The notes: a model not told the origin generated them from the sequence alone. DNA of 64,000 nucleotides from Arthrobacter sp. EM1 (GCF_029964055.1 NZ_CP124836.1:1240001-1304000); one strand, 5' to 3'; positions 50,929 through 60,792 are shown, counted from the first letter of the stretch. A program made the numbers and translations.

Positions 50929-51224
50929 GGCCTGCAACTCCTGATTCAGTTAGAGAATATGTGAGGCGAAGACGGCTAAGACGCTACCAAAAAGTCACTG
51001 AAGAAACGTCGAATCTGCCGGCTGAAGCGGGCCCGGGCGTCTCCTAAGATGATTCGCAAGGGGGTGCAGCGCCCACACCATTCTCGGCTTGCGTACGATT
51101 GTAAACATTCTCGCTTCCCGAGCCGGGACGCACGGTGTATTCCACAAAGCCGGCCCTCACCGGAACATCGAGGGAGTTCCATCCCGGCCGGTCAAGCCGC
51201 GATTTCAAATCCATGAAGTTTCCT

Positions 51225-52507
51225 GGGAGTGTCCGTTTAGCGGTGGAACCGTGGCGGGCATTTAATTGATTCTTCCTTCGAAGGTGATGGCGAACGCGTT
51301 CAGGGCCGGCTTCCACCTCGTCGCCCATCGTGCCCTGCCTTTGCCAGTCGGGTCCAGTGCCCGAGTGGCCAGGTAGAGGCATTTCAGTGCGGCTTGGTCG
51401 GTAGGGAAATGTCCCCGGGCTCGGATCGCGCGCCGGTAGCGGGCGTTGACGGACTCGATGGCGTTCGTACTGCAGATGACCCGCCGGATTTCCACGTCGT
51501 AGTCCAGGAACGGCACGAACTCGCTCCACGCGTTGTCGCACAGCCGGGTGATCGCCGGATACCGTTGGCCCCATTTGCCGGAGAAATCGACGAAGCGTTC
51601 CTTCGCCGCGGCCTCGGACGGAGCAGTGTAGACCGGGCGCAGATCACGGGACATTGCGTCCCAGTATTGCCGGGCCGCGAACCGGAAGGTGTTCCTGATC
51701 AGGTGGACGATGCAGGTCTGGACTACAGCGAACTCCCACACGGTGTTGATGGCCTCGGGCAGGCCTTTGAGCCCGTCGCAGACGGTGATGCACACGTCCT
51801 CCACGCCGCGGTTCTTGATTTCCGTCAGGACGGAGAGCCAGAACTTCGCACCTTCCCCGCCGTCCCCCGCCCACAGCCCGAGGATGTCCCGTTCGCCGTT
51901 GACGCTGACGCCGATCGCAACGTAGACCGGCCGGTTCTGCCACTCAGTCATTTCACCGATCACCTTTTCAGTGATCCGGGAGATCGTGTCTTTCGATACC
52001 GTGGCACCGAACACCTCCCCGAAATGGGCCGCGATCTCGCCGGTCGTAAGGCCCTTCGCGCTCAGCGACAGCACAATCTCATCCACGCCCGTCAGGCGCC
52101 GCTGACGTTTCTTGACCGTCTGCGGGTCGAACGTGGAGCCGGTGTCCCGCGGCACATCGATCTCCACCGGCCCGATCTCCGTCAGCACGGTCTTCGTGCG
52201 GATGCCGTTACGGGAGTTCCCGCTTCCGCGCCCGGACACGTCGTGTTTTCCGTAACCGAGGTGCTCGTCCATCTCGGCTTCCAGGGCGGTCTCCAAAACG
52301 TTCTGCGTGAGTCGGTTCAACAACCCGCCCGGGCCCACGAGGTCGATACCCTGTTCTCTGGCCTGCGCCAGGAGCTGCTGCGCCAACTCTTGCTGATCCA
52401 CATCAGTCGCCATGGGATCCAGTGTTTCGCTCATAATCGGTCCTCCCCGCCAGGCACGGCCCGGCATGTCAGGCCAACCACGGATCCACCGTTATTCAGA
52501 CACTCCC
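51225..52507 (-). mobile_element. IS256-family insertion sequence (first)
   Basis: Terminal inverted repeats of about 30 bp with roughly 25 matches: the left end reads GGGAGTGTCCGTTTAGCGG and the right end, reversed, GGGAGTGTCTGAATAACGG, each followed by TGGA(A/T)CCGTGG. The flanks AGTTTCCT and AGTTTCCC are a 7/8 match, consistent with an aged 8-bp target duplication. It encodes one intact transposase. It sits between the K+ channel gene and the right island repeat. Confidence 0.9.
51262..52434 (-). CDS. IS256-family transposase
   Basis: A 390-residue mutator-type transposase with the DDE catalytic layout: an Asp in the VYVAIGVSVNGERDILGL strand region, VCDGLKGLPEAI, and the late glutamate in VICSTNAIESVNARYR. 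The N-terminal DNA-binding half includes MDEHLGYGKHD and NSRNGIRTKTV. ATG 52434 (MSETLDPMATD) was chosen over an upstream extension. It appears complete. A degraded relative, about 75% similar over its C-terminal half by eye, is at 60205-60792. Confidence 0.95.
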   Translation of the reverse strand: MSETLDPMATDVDQQELAQQLLAQAREQGIDLVGPGGLLNRLTQNVLETALEAEMDEHLGYGKHDVSGRGSGNSRNGIRTKTVLTEIGPVEIDVPRDTGSTFDPQTVKKRQRRLTGVDEIVLSLSAKGLTTGEIAAHFGEVFGATVSKDTISRITEKVIGEMTEWQNRPVYVAIGVSVNGERDILGLWAGDGGEGAKFWLSVLTEIKNRGVEDVCITVCDGLKGLPEAINTVWEFAVVQTCIVHLIRNTFRFAARQYWDAMSRDLRPVYTAPSEAAAKERFVDFSGKWGQRYPAITRLCDNAWSEFVPFLDYDVEIRRVICSTNAIESVNARYRRAIRARGHFPTDQAALKCLYLATRALDPTGKGRARWATRWKPALNAFAITFEGRIN

Positions 52508-52997
52508 AGTTTCCCGGAAGACCGCCCCCTCCGCCTCGCCAATCAGCCCTTTCCAGGGGCCGGCTTGTCATAATCATGGCTATCAGTTGCCTGCCGCCAG
52601 CCAGTCGAGCACCTCTTGGCCGGGGAAAAGGCGGCGTTGCGGTCGGCTCCGCTGCGCCGTTTTGGTCCGTGCTCACTTCCTGGAGGCCAGCCTGTCGGTT
52701 GGGCATGCCGGTCGCCTTTCGCTTCTCCATGGGACGTTAGAAGAGGAGGGGCCCGCCACCATGATGTTCGCAGATTTTCGGCAGGAGGGATGCCGCGTAG
52801 TGAGGTGCTTATCCGGTGTCAGGCGCGTTCCGCGGGCCTGCTCTCCATATTGGAATGAAATCGGCGCCGAAGTGCGCAAGAATGTGGGTGTGCACAATGT
52901 GCACACCCTGGGCTTCGGATCGTGTCGTACTGGTGCCGGACTCGGCCGGATTCCGCATGTTTCGGCGGGAGTCCAGTGTTTGCAGGGTCTGGAACCC
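52508..52997. other. Right end of copper island, non-coding
   Basis: A 490-bp stretch between the IS and the right repeat. No gene was recognised; a reverse frame ending FPGQEVLDWLAAGN near 52570 may be a gene remnant. The perfect palindrome at 52886-52908 is the main feature. Confidence 0.4.
52886..52908. repeat. Palindrome next to right island end
   Basis: Perfect 10-bp arms GGGTGTGCAC and GTGCACACCC around AAT, 90 bp before the right core repeat. It may be a binding site for a recombinase or island regulator. It is not the same sequence as the GTGTGGACA palindrome inside the long repeats. Confidence 0.6.
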
Positions 52998-53410
52998 GGT
53001 TCGAGTCCCACCTCGGGCACAGTGTTTCCGCAGGTCAGAGGGGTTTTTGGTGCTTTTTTCGTGTGGACAGTGTCCACACTCTCGGCCCTGATCTGATGTT
53101 CCGGGTGTGTGGGGTCCCGGAACGGCCTATTCGGTTGTGTAGGGGAGCGGCTGCCTACGGCGGACCGTGTACCGCCCTGTGGGGTCTCTTCTGGGTGTTC
53201 ATCCTCGTTCGTCCTTCCGTCGGGTTTCGGCGTTCGCTACTTCATGGTGTCTAGGGCCGCGTACAACCTGACTTGCTGAATATTCTTTACATCGACCTGG
53301 GGTTGCGGCCGGTCCGGAATTTCCGCTCTGATACCTGTTCATGCAGGAATGCGGGGAGAACGGCATGACATGGCCACTGATCCGGAACTGATCATGAGGA
53401 CGCTGAGCTG
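52998..53410. repeat. Right copy of island-end direct repeat (attR/attL-like)
   Basis: The first 44 bases repeat 18107-18150 exactly, including the tRNA-Leu T-arm and acceptor end; similarity to 18151-18516 then continues to about 53410. Only the 3' part of the tRNA is present, so no second tRNA is encoded. A conserved arm on both sides suggests that this copy is the left end of a second element extending past the window. Confidence 0.85.
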
Positions 53411-53963
53411 AGGTGTCTCGCATCAGTAGTACTTCTCAACCATTCTGACGACTACGGCGAATGATTCTCTCGGCCACGTCCATCACCTACAGCGGTGGAT
53501 ATTGCCATGAGCAATCGTCCCGTGGTGGTACTGCGGGCTTTCCGCTGCCAGGGGGCCACCTAGACGGCCTTCCACACATGGGGTTCCATGGGAAACCGCA
53601 CCATCGCTGGACTTTACCGCGATCGACTTAGAAGGCGCCATCCTCGAATCCATCGGCCGACTTCTGAACCGGACTTTAGGCGCAGGACACTAGTGTTCCT
53701 GAATGATGCAGCAACCTCGCGAGATGACATGAACGTCCTCCGGGGTCAGAGACACGCTCGGAATGACACCGGCGATTGAGTTAGTGCTCAGGCGTATCCG
53801 AATCCGCCTGAAGTTCCGGCCGCAGGCAGGCCCGGGCCGAACCCGCTCCCGCTGCCCTTGCCCTTGCTCCCGGGCAGACCAGCGCGCACGATGACAGAAT
53901 CAGACAGATAACAACCAGGACCGCTCCGCACGGACCGGCCTGACAACTATAAACGGAGGATCC
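53411..53963. other. Non-coding stretch, start of second element
   Basis: No gene, RNA or known repeat was recognised. Short open frames lack ribosome-binding sites. The last 30 bases carry the GGAGGA site of the ester cyclase gene. Confidence 0.4.
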
Positions 53964-54599
53964 ATGACCAGGAACGCCAACATCCACGCCCAGGAGCGCT
54001 TCGGCGCCGCCGTAAACAACGGCAACCTCGATCAATTCGACGACGTCGTCGCGGCCGACTGCGTCGACCACGACCCGGCACCCGGACAAGGACCGGGACC
54101 GCAGGGATTCAAAGACCTGTTCGCAGGGTTGCGCTCTCATTTTCCCGATCTGCACCTCGACGTCGAACACCTCACAGCCACCGACGACGACGTCGCGTTC
54201 GCCTACACGATCACCGGGACACATCAGGGGCCGCTGATGGGCCACCCGCCCACCGGCAAGAGCTTCAAAATCCGGGGCATGCAGATCGGACGCTTCGAAG
54301 ACGGCAAACTCATCGAACGCTGGGGAAGCAGCGACCAACTCGGCATGCTCACCCAACTCGGACTGGCGCGGCAGCCATGGGATGACAAGCAGAAGGTGGG
54401 CAACATGGTCTGGGACGCGGACGAGAGCGTTCAGGAGGACGAATCTGGTCCAGTTGTCGCGGTTCCTATGGACCGCTGGCGAGCCTTGCCGACGCGGGTG
54501 CGAGTGGAGGACCAGAGCACGTCCGTGCCGGTTTCGGATGCACCGGATCCTGAGGGCGGCAGAAACCCTGACAATGACTGGCTGCTCCGTGGCGTGTGA
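53964..54599 (+). CDS. SnoaL-like ester cyclase
   Basis: A 211-residue protein whose first 140 residues form a SnoaL/NTF2-like cone fold: ERFGAAVNNGNLDQFDDVVA, DHDPAPGQGPGPQGFKDLF, TGTHQGPLMGHPPTGKSF and FEDGKLIERWGSSDQLGML. Family members catalyse aldol-type ring closures or are uncharacterised; the substrate here is unknown. An extra C-terminal tail of about 70 residues (DESVQEDESGPVVAVPMDRW onward) is unusual and may come from fused neighbouring sequence. GGAGGA lies close to the ATG. Confidence 0.85.
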   Translation: MTRNANIHAQERFGAAVNNGNLDQFDDVVAADCVDHDPAPGQGPGPQGFKDLFAGLRSHFPDLHLDVEHLTATDDDVAFAYTITGTHQGPLMGHPPTGKSFKIRGMQIGRFEDGKLIERWGSSDQLGMLTQLGLARQPWDDKQKVGNMVWDADESVQEDESGPVVAVPMDRWRALPTRVRVEDQSTSVPVSDAPDPEGGRNPDNDWLLRGV

Positions 54600-54804
54600 A
54601 CCGGCGTGTAGAGCCAATCAGTAAGACGGTCGGTCGTGGCAGTTGGCTTTGTGGTCCGGGACCGTCGTTGTGCTCGAGACCGCAGCCTTCGTGCAACCTA
54701 GGCCAGATCCGTCGGGTGATCGCTTGGACTCCCTGGCTAGTGCCTTACCGCGGGGACTGCCCCCGGTTTTGTTGACTCCTTGACTTAGCGAGCAAGGGCT
54801 CGTG

Positions 54805-55122
54805 GAAGGACGTTGACCCTGTCGGCAGCTTCCGGACCGCCGGCCACCTCGCTGCCTACGCCGGCATCCCCCCGGTCACGCAGCGTTCCGGGACCTCCAT
54901 CCGCGGCGAATTACCTGCACGCTCCGGGAAAAAACAACTCAAGAACGCTCTTTTCAGATCCGCGTGGATCGCCTCGTGCCACGCCCCCCGGGTCCAGGGC
55001 GTACTCCGTCCGCAAACGCGCCGAAGGCAAGAAGCACAATGCCGCCTTCATCTGTCTGGCACGGCGCCGCTGCGACGTCATCCACGCCATGCTCCGAGTC
55101 GGGACACTCTACGACGTAATTG
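54805..55122 (+). pseudogene. IS110-family transposase C-terminal remnant
   Basis: One frame reads DPVGSFRTAGHLAAYAGIPP and QRSGTSIRGE; after about 54980 another reads RKRAEGKKHNAAFICLARRR and AMLRVGTLYD. This is the conserved C-terminal part of IS110/IS1111 transposases. The N-terminal DEDD domain is missing and there is at least one frameshift. Confidence 0.82.
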
Positions 55123-55224
55123 GGCTCTTCAGAATTGAGAGTGCAGTTTCGGTCTGAATCCGCCGGATTCCAGCAGTGATCTGGCGACATAGTTGGTGAG
55201 ATTCGGGAAGCCGAGTGCGGAGCC

Positions 55225-55855
55225 ACGAAGGTGTTCAAGCCGGCCGTTAATCGCCCGGTAGTTCCGAACGGAACGAGTTTCATCGGGGACCAGAATGCCG
55301 CCGTCACCCGCCTGCAGGGCGGCTCGCTGGATGCCCTCATCCTCGCGAGGTCCATCTACGCCGCGGTGGTGCCGGAAATGAACGGCATCAGCATCCCCTA
55401 CCTCTTCAAGGACACAACGGAGGAAGCGGCGTTCCTGGCCGGGAAGCCGGGCCAGGCACTGAAGGAAAAGCTCGCGACCAAAGACACCGTCGCGCTATCG
55501 TTCCTCACCCGGACCGGCCGCGAGATCACCAACTCCGTGCGCCCCATCCAACAGCCCTCGGACCTCAAAGGCCTGAAAATCCGTGTCCCCCGGCAACCCG
55601 CTCTGGATCGACTTTTTCGAGAATCTGGGTGCGAGCCCGACCACCATGGCCTTCTCCGAGGTCTTCACGGGCCTCCAGACCGGAACGATCAAGGGACAGG
55701 AAAATCCGATTGAAGTGCCGTGGACCAATAAGTTCTCCGAGGTTCAGAAACTTGAAGGATTCAAGGCCACGTCCAAGAGCCTTTACCCGCAGTTCTCCCA
55801 GCTGATCGGCAAGGAATTCTTCGACCAGGCCATCGCTTTCACCAACTCCAACTAA
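55225..55855 (+). pseudogene. Broken TRAP dicarboxylate-binding protein DctP
   Basis: Residues VVPNGTSFIGDQNAAVTRLQ through GREITNSVRPIQQPSDLKGL, then after a frame change near 55590 GNPLWIDFFENLGASPTTMA and GTIKGQENPIEVPW, match TRAP solute-binding receptors. The signal peptide is missing, and a jump after FSEVQK to EGFKATSKSLYPQFSQLIGK suggests an internal deletion. It is non-functional and is followed by the dctQM remnant in operon order. Confidence 0.85.
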
Positions 55856-55924
55856 CTAAACCCCGCACGGCGCCCCGGCCCTCCCACCAACATCCCGCTA
55901 TCAACGTCGACAGTCTGTCAGAAT

Positions 55925-56869
55925 ATGAAACGCACCCTCGCTCCCGAGGAACTCGAGGAAGTCATTCCGTCTGACGCGGAAGAGATCCTGCATCACGGTC
56001 ACGTTCCCCCTGGCAGGAGCGGCGCCGTCTGGCTCGACAAGACCTTTGAATGGGCCGTGGGCGCGGCGATCCTCGCCGAGCTCGTCGTCATCCTGCTGAA
56101 CATAATGGTCCGGGTCGTCACCGGAGATTCTGTGCTCTGGACTCAGGAGGTGTCAGAAATTGCGCTCCTGACCATTGCCTTCATTGGTGGAGCCGTCGCG
56201 TATCCGAAGGGAGCGAACATGTCGGTGCAGGCACTGATCATTCGCCTGCCCGCAACGTGGAAGCCCTATCTGGCCGCCCTAGTTGACTGGCTCGTCTTTA
56301 TCATGAGCGCGGGGGCCTTCGCGCTCTTCGTGCCGACGCTTGCCCAGCAGATCGAGGAAAAGACGCCCATCCTGCAGCTGCCGGTGTTCTGGGTTTCCCT
56401 GGCGTTCTCTTGCGGCATGGTGCTCATCACGTGGTTCGCCGTCGTCAAGCTTTGGCGGCAGGAACGCCGGCCGGTCGTGGCCGCCGCAGGGATCGCCGCG
56501 GCGATGGTCGCCGTCGTCCTATTGGCCCCGCCGCTGTTCTACTACGCTTCGCCGAACGTCCTCCTGGCCCTGGTGCTCGCGGTCCTGTTCCTGTTGCTCT
56601 TCCTTGGCCTCCCCATCGCCTTCGTCCTGGCCCTCGCGTCGGGAATCTACCTCTACCTCGGCGGCATTTCCAATGTCAGCGCCATGGTGCTCATCATCTC
56701 CATGGGCATCGGCTAGTTCGCGCCCCCGGCCGGCGTCGTCTTCTACGTCGTCTGTGCCACCGCCCCCGAAACCGTGGAAAACAGCCTGAAGCACTTCTGG
56801 CCGTACCTCATTGCCCTGTTCATCGGGCTCCTCGTACTTGCTGCCCTCGCATCGTCCACCACGCCGTAG
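55925..56869 (+). pseudogene. Fused and deleted TRAP permease DctQM
   Basis: The first 175 or so residues form a complete small permease DctQ (four helices, VLWTQEVSEIALLTIAFIGG). The frame then runs directly into the start of the large permease DctM (FLGLPIAFVLALASGIYLYL), stops at TAG 56714-56716 and resumes in frame with the last DctM segment (FAPPAGVVFYVVCATAPETV). Most of DctM is therefore missing. Transport is not possible without it. Confidence 0.85.
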
Positions 56870-57034
56870 TCATCACCCTCAAAGGCTCCAGCTACCGACT
56901 CAAACATGCACAGACAGACTCCCTGCCCTCGACAAGACCGGAAAATCAGGCAGAACAACCAACATCAACGTGGCTCACTTTTGCACCCGCGAAATGGCTC
57001 AGTTTTCGACCATCGCTGACAAGAAAGCACCGGG

Positions 57035-57667
57035 CTGATCAGCGCTATCGGCCAGGAGATCCTGGCCCAGACCTGCGTCCAGCTCAAATCCGGGCGGGGA
57101 CAGGACCGGGAACACTCCGTGGCCGTGAACGTCTCAGCCGAGCAACTGCGGGCGCCAGGATACGCGCGCACCGTTAAGGACACCCTGGCCGTCGCCGGGA
57201 TCCGCTGCGACCAATTGATCCTGGAAGTCACCGAAAGCGTCTTCATGGACCCAACTCCGCTTATCACCACCCAGCTGGGGCTGCTGCGCCGCCAAGGCAT
57301 CAAGGTCGCCCTGGATGACTTCGGCTCCGGGTATTCATCCCTCGGCCGGCTCCAGGATCTTCCCGTGGACATCCTCAAGATCGACCAGTCCTTCGTCTCC
57401 GTGATCATCATCGGGGACGAGGGGCTCCCGATCCTCGATTCCATGACCGCAATGGCCCACAACCTCGGACTCAAAATCACCGCCGAGGGAGTCGAAACCC
57501 CCGAACAGGCCCGATACTTGCTCGGCCTCGGATGTGACTCCCTCCAGGGCTACCTCTTCTCCCGCCCCGTCCCGCCCCGGGAACTCCCGGCAGCTGAGCA
57601 TCACGCCAGAAGAGCCATCACAGAACTCCATTCCGGCCACATACAGGTGGAGTCCCGGCCTTGTTAG
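57035..57667 (+). pseudogene. EAL domain fragment (c-di-GMP phosphodiesterase)
   Basis: From an in-frame start at GTG 57119 or slightly upstream the translation covers the second half of an EAL domain: MAVNVSAEQLRAPGYA, LEVTESVFMD, KVALDDFGSGYSSLGRLQDL, PVDILKIDQSFV and KITAEGVETPEQA. The first half, including the E-A-L motif, is missing, so catalysis is unlikely despite intact DDFG and EGVE motifs. Weak similarity (STGLISAIGQEIL) continues upstream to about 57035. Confidence 0.8.
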
Positions 57668-57679
57668 GGGCAGGTTGGC

Positions 57680-58594
57680 CTATTCACGTGCTGGAAGCGT
57701 CGGCACCTTTTTGACTGTTGCGAGGAGGAGGACTCCGGTGACCGCTACGGCGCCTGCAAGGAGGTAGGCGATGAACGCTTGGGGCGGGGCGGTGTCGGCT
57801 TCGCCGAGGATGGTGATGCCGATGGTGACGGCGACGAGGGGGTCGATGACTGTCAGCCCGGCCACGACGAGTTCGGGAGTGCCCCGGGTGTGTGCGTTCT
57901 GGACTAGGAACGTCCCGGACACGGCGGCAATCACCAGCCCGGCCAGGCAGCTAAGGGACAGCCATTCGAAATCGCCCTGGAAGAGCCGGGCGATGACGGT
58001 CTTTGCCAAGGCCGCGACGAATCCGAACAGGACACCGGCACCACCGGTAAAGATGATGGCCCCCCATCGCCGCCGCCAGAGACCGTAACCCGTTCCAAAT
58101 GCGGCGAGGACGATACCGAGAATAACCAAGATAGTGATGAGGTGCCCGTCGCTGATTAGAACGTCCTGGGCGGACACGGCAGCGACAGCAACGAACGCGC
58201 CCACCCCACCGACACACAAAGCCACGGATGTGAGGGCCCGGCGCCCCGGGGACCGGCGGGTCATCCGTGCCGTGGCCAACGTGGTCACAACCAGGGCGAC
58301 CGCGCCGATGGGCTGCACCACGATCAGGGGTGAAAATCTCAGGCTCGTAAGCTGCAGGAGTATTGCAGCGGCGAGCATCGCTGTCCCGCCCAGCCAGACC
58401 GGTTTGCGCATTAGGGCCTGGAGGCGTCCCCCGCCCATGCTCCCGGCGGTCCGCCCCGGGGCGGCCCCCTGGTCTTCCACGGCTTTGTGTTGAAACAGCG
58501 TGCCGAGGGCCAGCAGTACAGCCCCGGCGACGGCGATCGGGATACCGAGCCAGTGATAGGACGAAATCGCTGACACGGCGGAAGCATGGGTCAT
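57680..58594 (-). CDS. DMT (EamA/NIPA-like) family transporter
   Basis: A 304-residue protein with nine to ten membrane helices in two related halves; TSLRFSPLIVVQPIGAVALV and ELVVAGLTVIDPLVAVTIGI are the typical proline-containing helices of the DMT superfamily. The layout is like actinobacterial NIPA-type members, but Mg2+ transport is not shown. It converges on the EAL remnant with a 12-bp gap and appears intact. Confidence 0.88.
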   Translation of the reverse strand: MTHASAVSAISSYHWLGIPIAVAGAVLLALGTLFQHKAVEDQGAAPGRTAGSMGGGRLQALMRKPVWLGGTAMLAAAILLQLTSLRFSPLIVVQPIGAVALVVTTLATARMTRRSPGRRALTSVALCVGGVGAFVAVAAVSAQDVLISDGHLITILVILGIVLAAFGTGYGLWRRRWGAIIFTGGAGVLFGFVAALAKTVIARLFQGDFEWLSLSCLAGLVIAAVSGTFLVQNAHTRGTPELVVAGLTVIDPLVAVTIGITILGEADTAPPQAFIAYLLAGAVAVTGVLLLATVKKVPTLPARE

Positions 58595-59008
58595 GATCCG
58601 ACCCTACCGATTCGTTGGCTGCGCCGCTGCTCTGGCTGGCCGACGGGTGCTAGATGGATCTGCGCCGATGCCTGCTTCATGTTTTGTTGGCGAGGTAATC
58701 GATAATTAACCAGGCACCAGGCACCAGGCAGGATTTGGACGAGCTGGCCGGCCCCGTTGGTGGCGACGCTGGTGACGGCTGCTCGGATGACTGCCAGGGC
58801 GTGCCGGGGAGTGGGCGTGCTTCGATTCCGCCGGGCGTCCCGCGATCGGGCCAGCTCAGGGCTCGTAACTTCCGGGGGGCGAGACCGGTCCGTGTGACCT
58901 TCAGAGGTCTGCTCATTGGGTCAGGCGCGGGCGTGGCGGATATTGCACAGTCACTTGCGCGTCTGTGGCCGTGATCGACCGCGGGCACCGGGCCAGGGGG
59001 AGTTCCGG
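58595..59008. other. Intergenic region with short tandem repeat
   Basis: No gene was recognised. ACCAGGC is repeated three times in tandem at 58709-58729. Open frames on both strands lack family character. Confidence 0.4.
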
Positions 59009-59548
59009 CTAGTTGGTGGTTGCGGCGTAGAGGTTCAGGCTGGCTGAGAAGATGATCCAGGAAATGTAGGGGAGCATCAGGGCCCCGGCGGTCCGGCTGA
59101 GGGGGCCGAACCGGAGAACCGTCACGCTTACTCCCACGAACAGTGCGGTGATGATGAGGAGCGCGAGCCACAGGGCGGCGGTTCCGATCATGGGGTACAT
59201 GCCGAAAAACGTGGGGGCCCAGGCAAGGTTCAGGGCCAACTGGGCGCCGTAGGCGACCATGGCGCCGCGGCGGGCCGCCTGTTGGCGCCAGATGAGCCAG
59301 GCGGCTACGGCCATGGTCGTATACAGCACCGTCCAGACGGTCCCGAAGACCCAGTCCGGGGGTGTCCAGGGTGCCTTGTTCGCGGCGGCGTACCAGCCGT
59401 GGGCGTTGGCGATGATGGCTAGCGAACCCAGGAATGACACCGCGTGGGCCAGGGCCATGAAGCCCAGCAGCGCTGCGATCTGAAGGCCGGTGCCGGCCCT
59501 GGCCGGCGTCGGCTGGGCGGGGACGGGTTCTTCAAATTTCGGGGGCAC
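59009..59548 (-). CDS. TspO/MBR family membrane protein
   Basis: A 179-residue protein with five membrane helices of the TspO/peripheral benzodiazepine receptor family: NKAPWTPPDWVFGTVWTVLY and YGAQLALNLAWAPTFFG are the conserved tryptophan-rich segments. TspO binds tetrapyrroles and cholesterol-like ligands and is tied to stress and porphyrin handling. GTG 59548 with AAGGTG five bases upstream was chosen; the open frame extends back to 60133 as noise over the GGDEF remnant. A Pro-rich N-terminal tail of about 25 residues precedes helix 1. Confidence 0.93.
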   Translation of the reverse strand: MPPKFEEPVPAQPTPARAGTGLQIAALLGFMALAHAVSFLGSLAIIANAHGWYAAANKAPWTPPDWVFGTVWTVLYTTMAVAAWLIWRQQAARRGAMVAYGAQLALNLAWAPTFFGMYPMIGTAALWLALLIITALFVGVSVTVLRFGPLSRTAGALMLPYISWIIFSASLNLYAATTN

Positions 59549-59869
59549 TGGTACACCTTGGCCAATCCCGGGGTGCCCGTCAAACCGGAGACTGCCCAGG
59601 AAGGTATTCTCCAGCCTTTCCGATGTGCCCTGGTTGCGGTTGTCCGGGTGTGGTCTCCGTACCGAATACCGGTACAGGGATGGAGACCCGGGCTGGCCGG
59701 GGCTGCGGGGAAACCCCGCCGGGTGAGGGTTAGCTGATGGGGAGAGTGTCGTTGGCTGGCTTGTTTCCCGTGTCGGGCCCGGGGCGTGGTGAGGTGAGGG
59801 TTTGGCGCAGTTCGGTCCAGAACTGGGTTGCCGTCTGGGGCCTGTGATGGGTGGGGACGGACCCTCATA
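59549..59869. other. Region between TspO and GGDEF remnant
   Basis: About 320 bp upstream of tspO with no recognisable gene. It should include the tspO promoter. Confidence 0.35.
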
Positions 59870-60123
59870 CCGCCCTGATGGCCGGGCCTCATTGCGGCTC
59901 CGTAGATTACGTACCGTTCGCGGCCGGCGTGTTTGGTCGAGTACATTGCCTTGTCGGCCCGCTCGAGCAGCTCTTCGCGGTCTTCCAGTCCGGTACCGAT
60001 GGCTATCCCTATGCTGGCGGGGACCTGCAGTGCGGCCCCGGCGACATGGACCGGCGCGGCGATGGCGTCCATGACGCGCCGGGCAATGGGCGCTGCGATA
60101 TCGGTTCCGGAGCCGGGGAGCAC
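59870..60123 (-). pseudogene. GGDEF domain C-terminal fragment
   Basis: The translation LPGSGTDIAAPIARRVMDAI and SIGIAIGTGLEDREELLERA, then ADKAMYSTKHAGRERYVIYG, is the second half of a diguanylate cyclase domain. The GG(D/E)EF motif should lie just upstream but the frame is broken there. It is on the opposite strand to the EAL remnant; the two may once have formed one GGDEF-EAL gene that was rearranged. Confidence 0.82.
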
Positions 60124-60204
60124 GACGGGTCACGTAGGCCTGGTTGGCCAGCGGGACTATCTCATAAACGGTGTATCCGGCAGTTTTCTTTTGTGGTTTT
60201 CAGC

Positions 60205-60792
60205 TGCCGGGATTCGGTCGCTGAAGGTGATGGCGAAGGCGTTCAAAGCGGGCTTCCAGCGCACGGCCTATCGGGATCTGCCGGCACCGGTCGGATCGAG
60301 TGACCGGGTGACCAGATACAGGCACTTTAGCGGGGCCTGCTCTGTCGGGAAATGACCCCGTGCCTTCACCGCTTGCCGGTACCGGGCGTTGAGCGATTCG
60401 ATGGCGTTGGTCGAGCAGATCACCCGCCGTAGTTCCACGTCGTAATCCAGGAACGGGATGAATTCCTCCCACGCTTTCTCCCATAGCCGCACGATCGCGC
60501 CATAGTACTTGACCCAAGGCTCCGTGAGGTCCTCCAACGCCATCCTGGCCGCCGCAGCATTCGGCGCCGTGTAGATCGGTTTGACGTCCCGCTTGAGTGC
60601 GTCCCAGTCCTTTTTCGAGGCCAGCCGGAAGGTGTTGCGGATCCGGTGGATGATTCACGTCTGCACCGTCGTCAGCGGCCAGACATTGCCCACCACTTCC
60701 GGAAGGCCCTTAAGCCCGTCGCGGACCAAGAAAAAGCTGTCTTTCACACCACGGTTCTTGATGTCGGTGAGCACGATCGCCGGCCCCGGGAT
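60205..60792 (-). pseudogene. Degraded IS256 transposase fragment
   Basis: The reverse-strand sequence covers the C-terminal half of a transposase related to 51262-52434: VLTDIKNRGVKDSFFLVRDG, FIPFLDYDVELRRVICSTNA, ARYRQAVKARGHFPTEQAPL, and, after an in-frame stop, WKPALNAFAITFSDRI. Another stop occurs near 60655. Its 5' end is joined to the first codons of a LysE-type gene, and that junction is split by the IS at 60793. Confidence 0.88.

Noticed and set aside
51394..52740. A 448-codon forward frame
   Set aside because: Antisense to the IS256 transposase.
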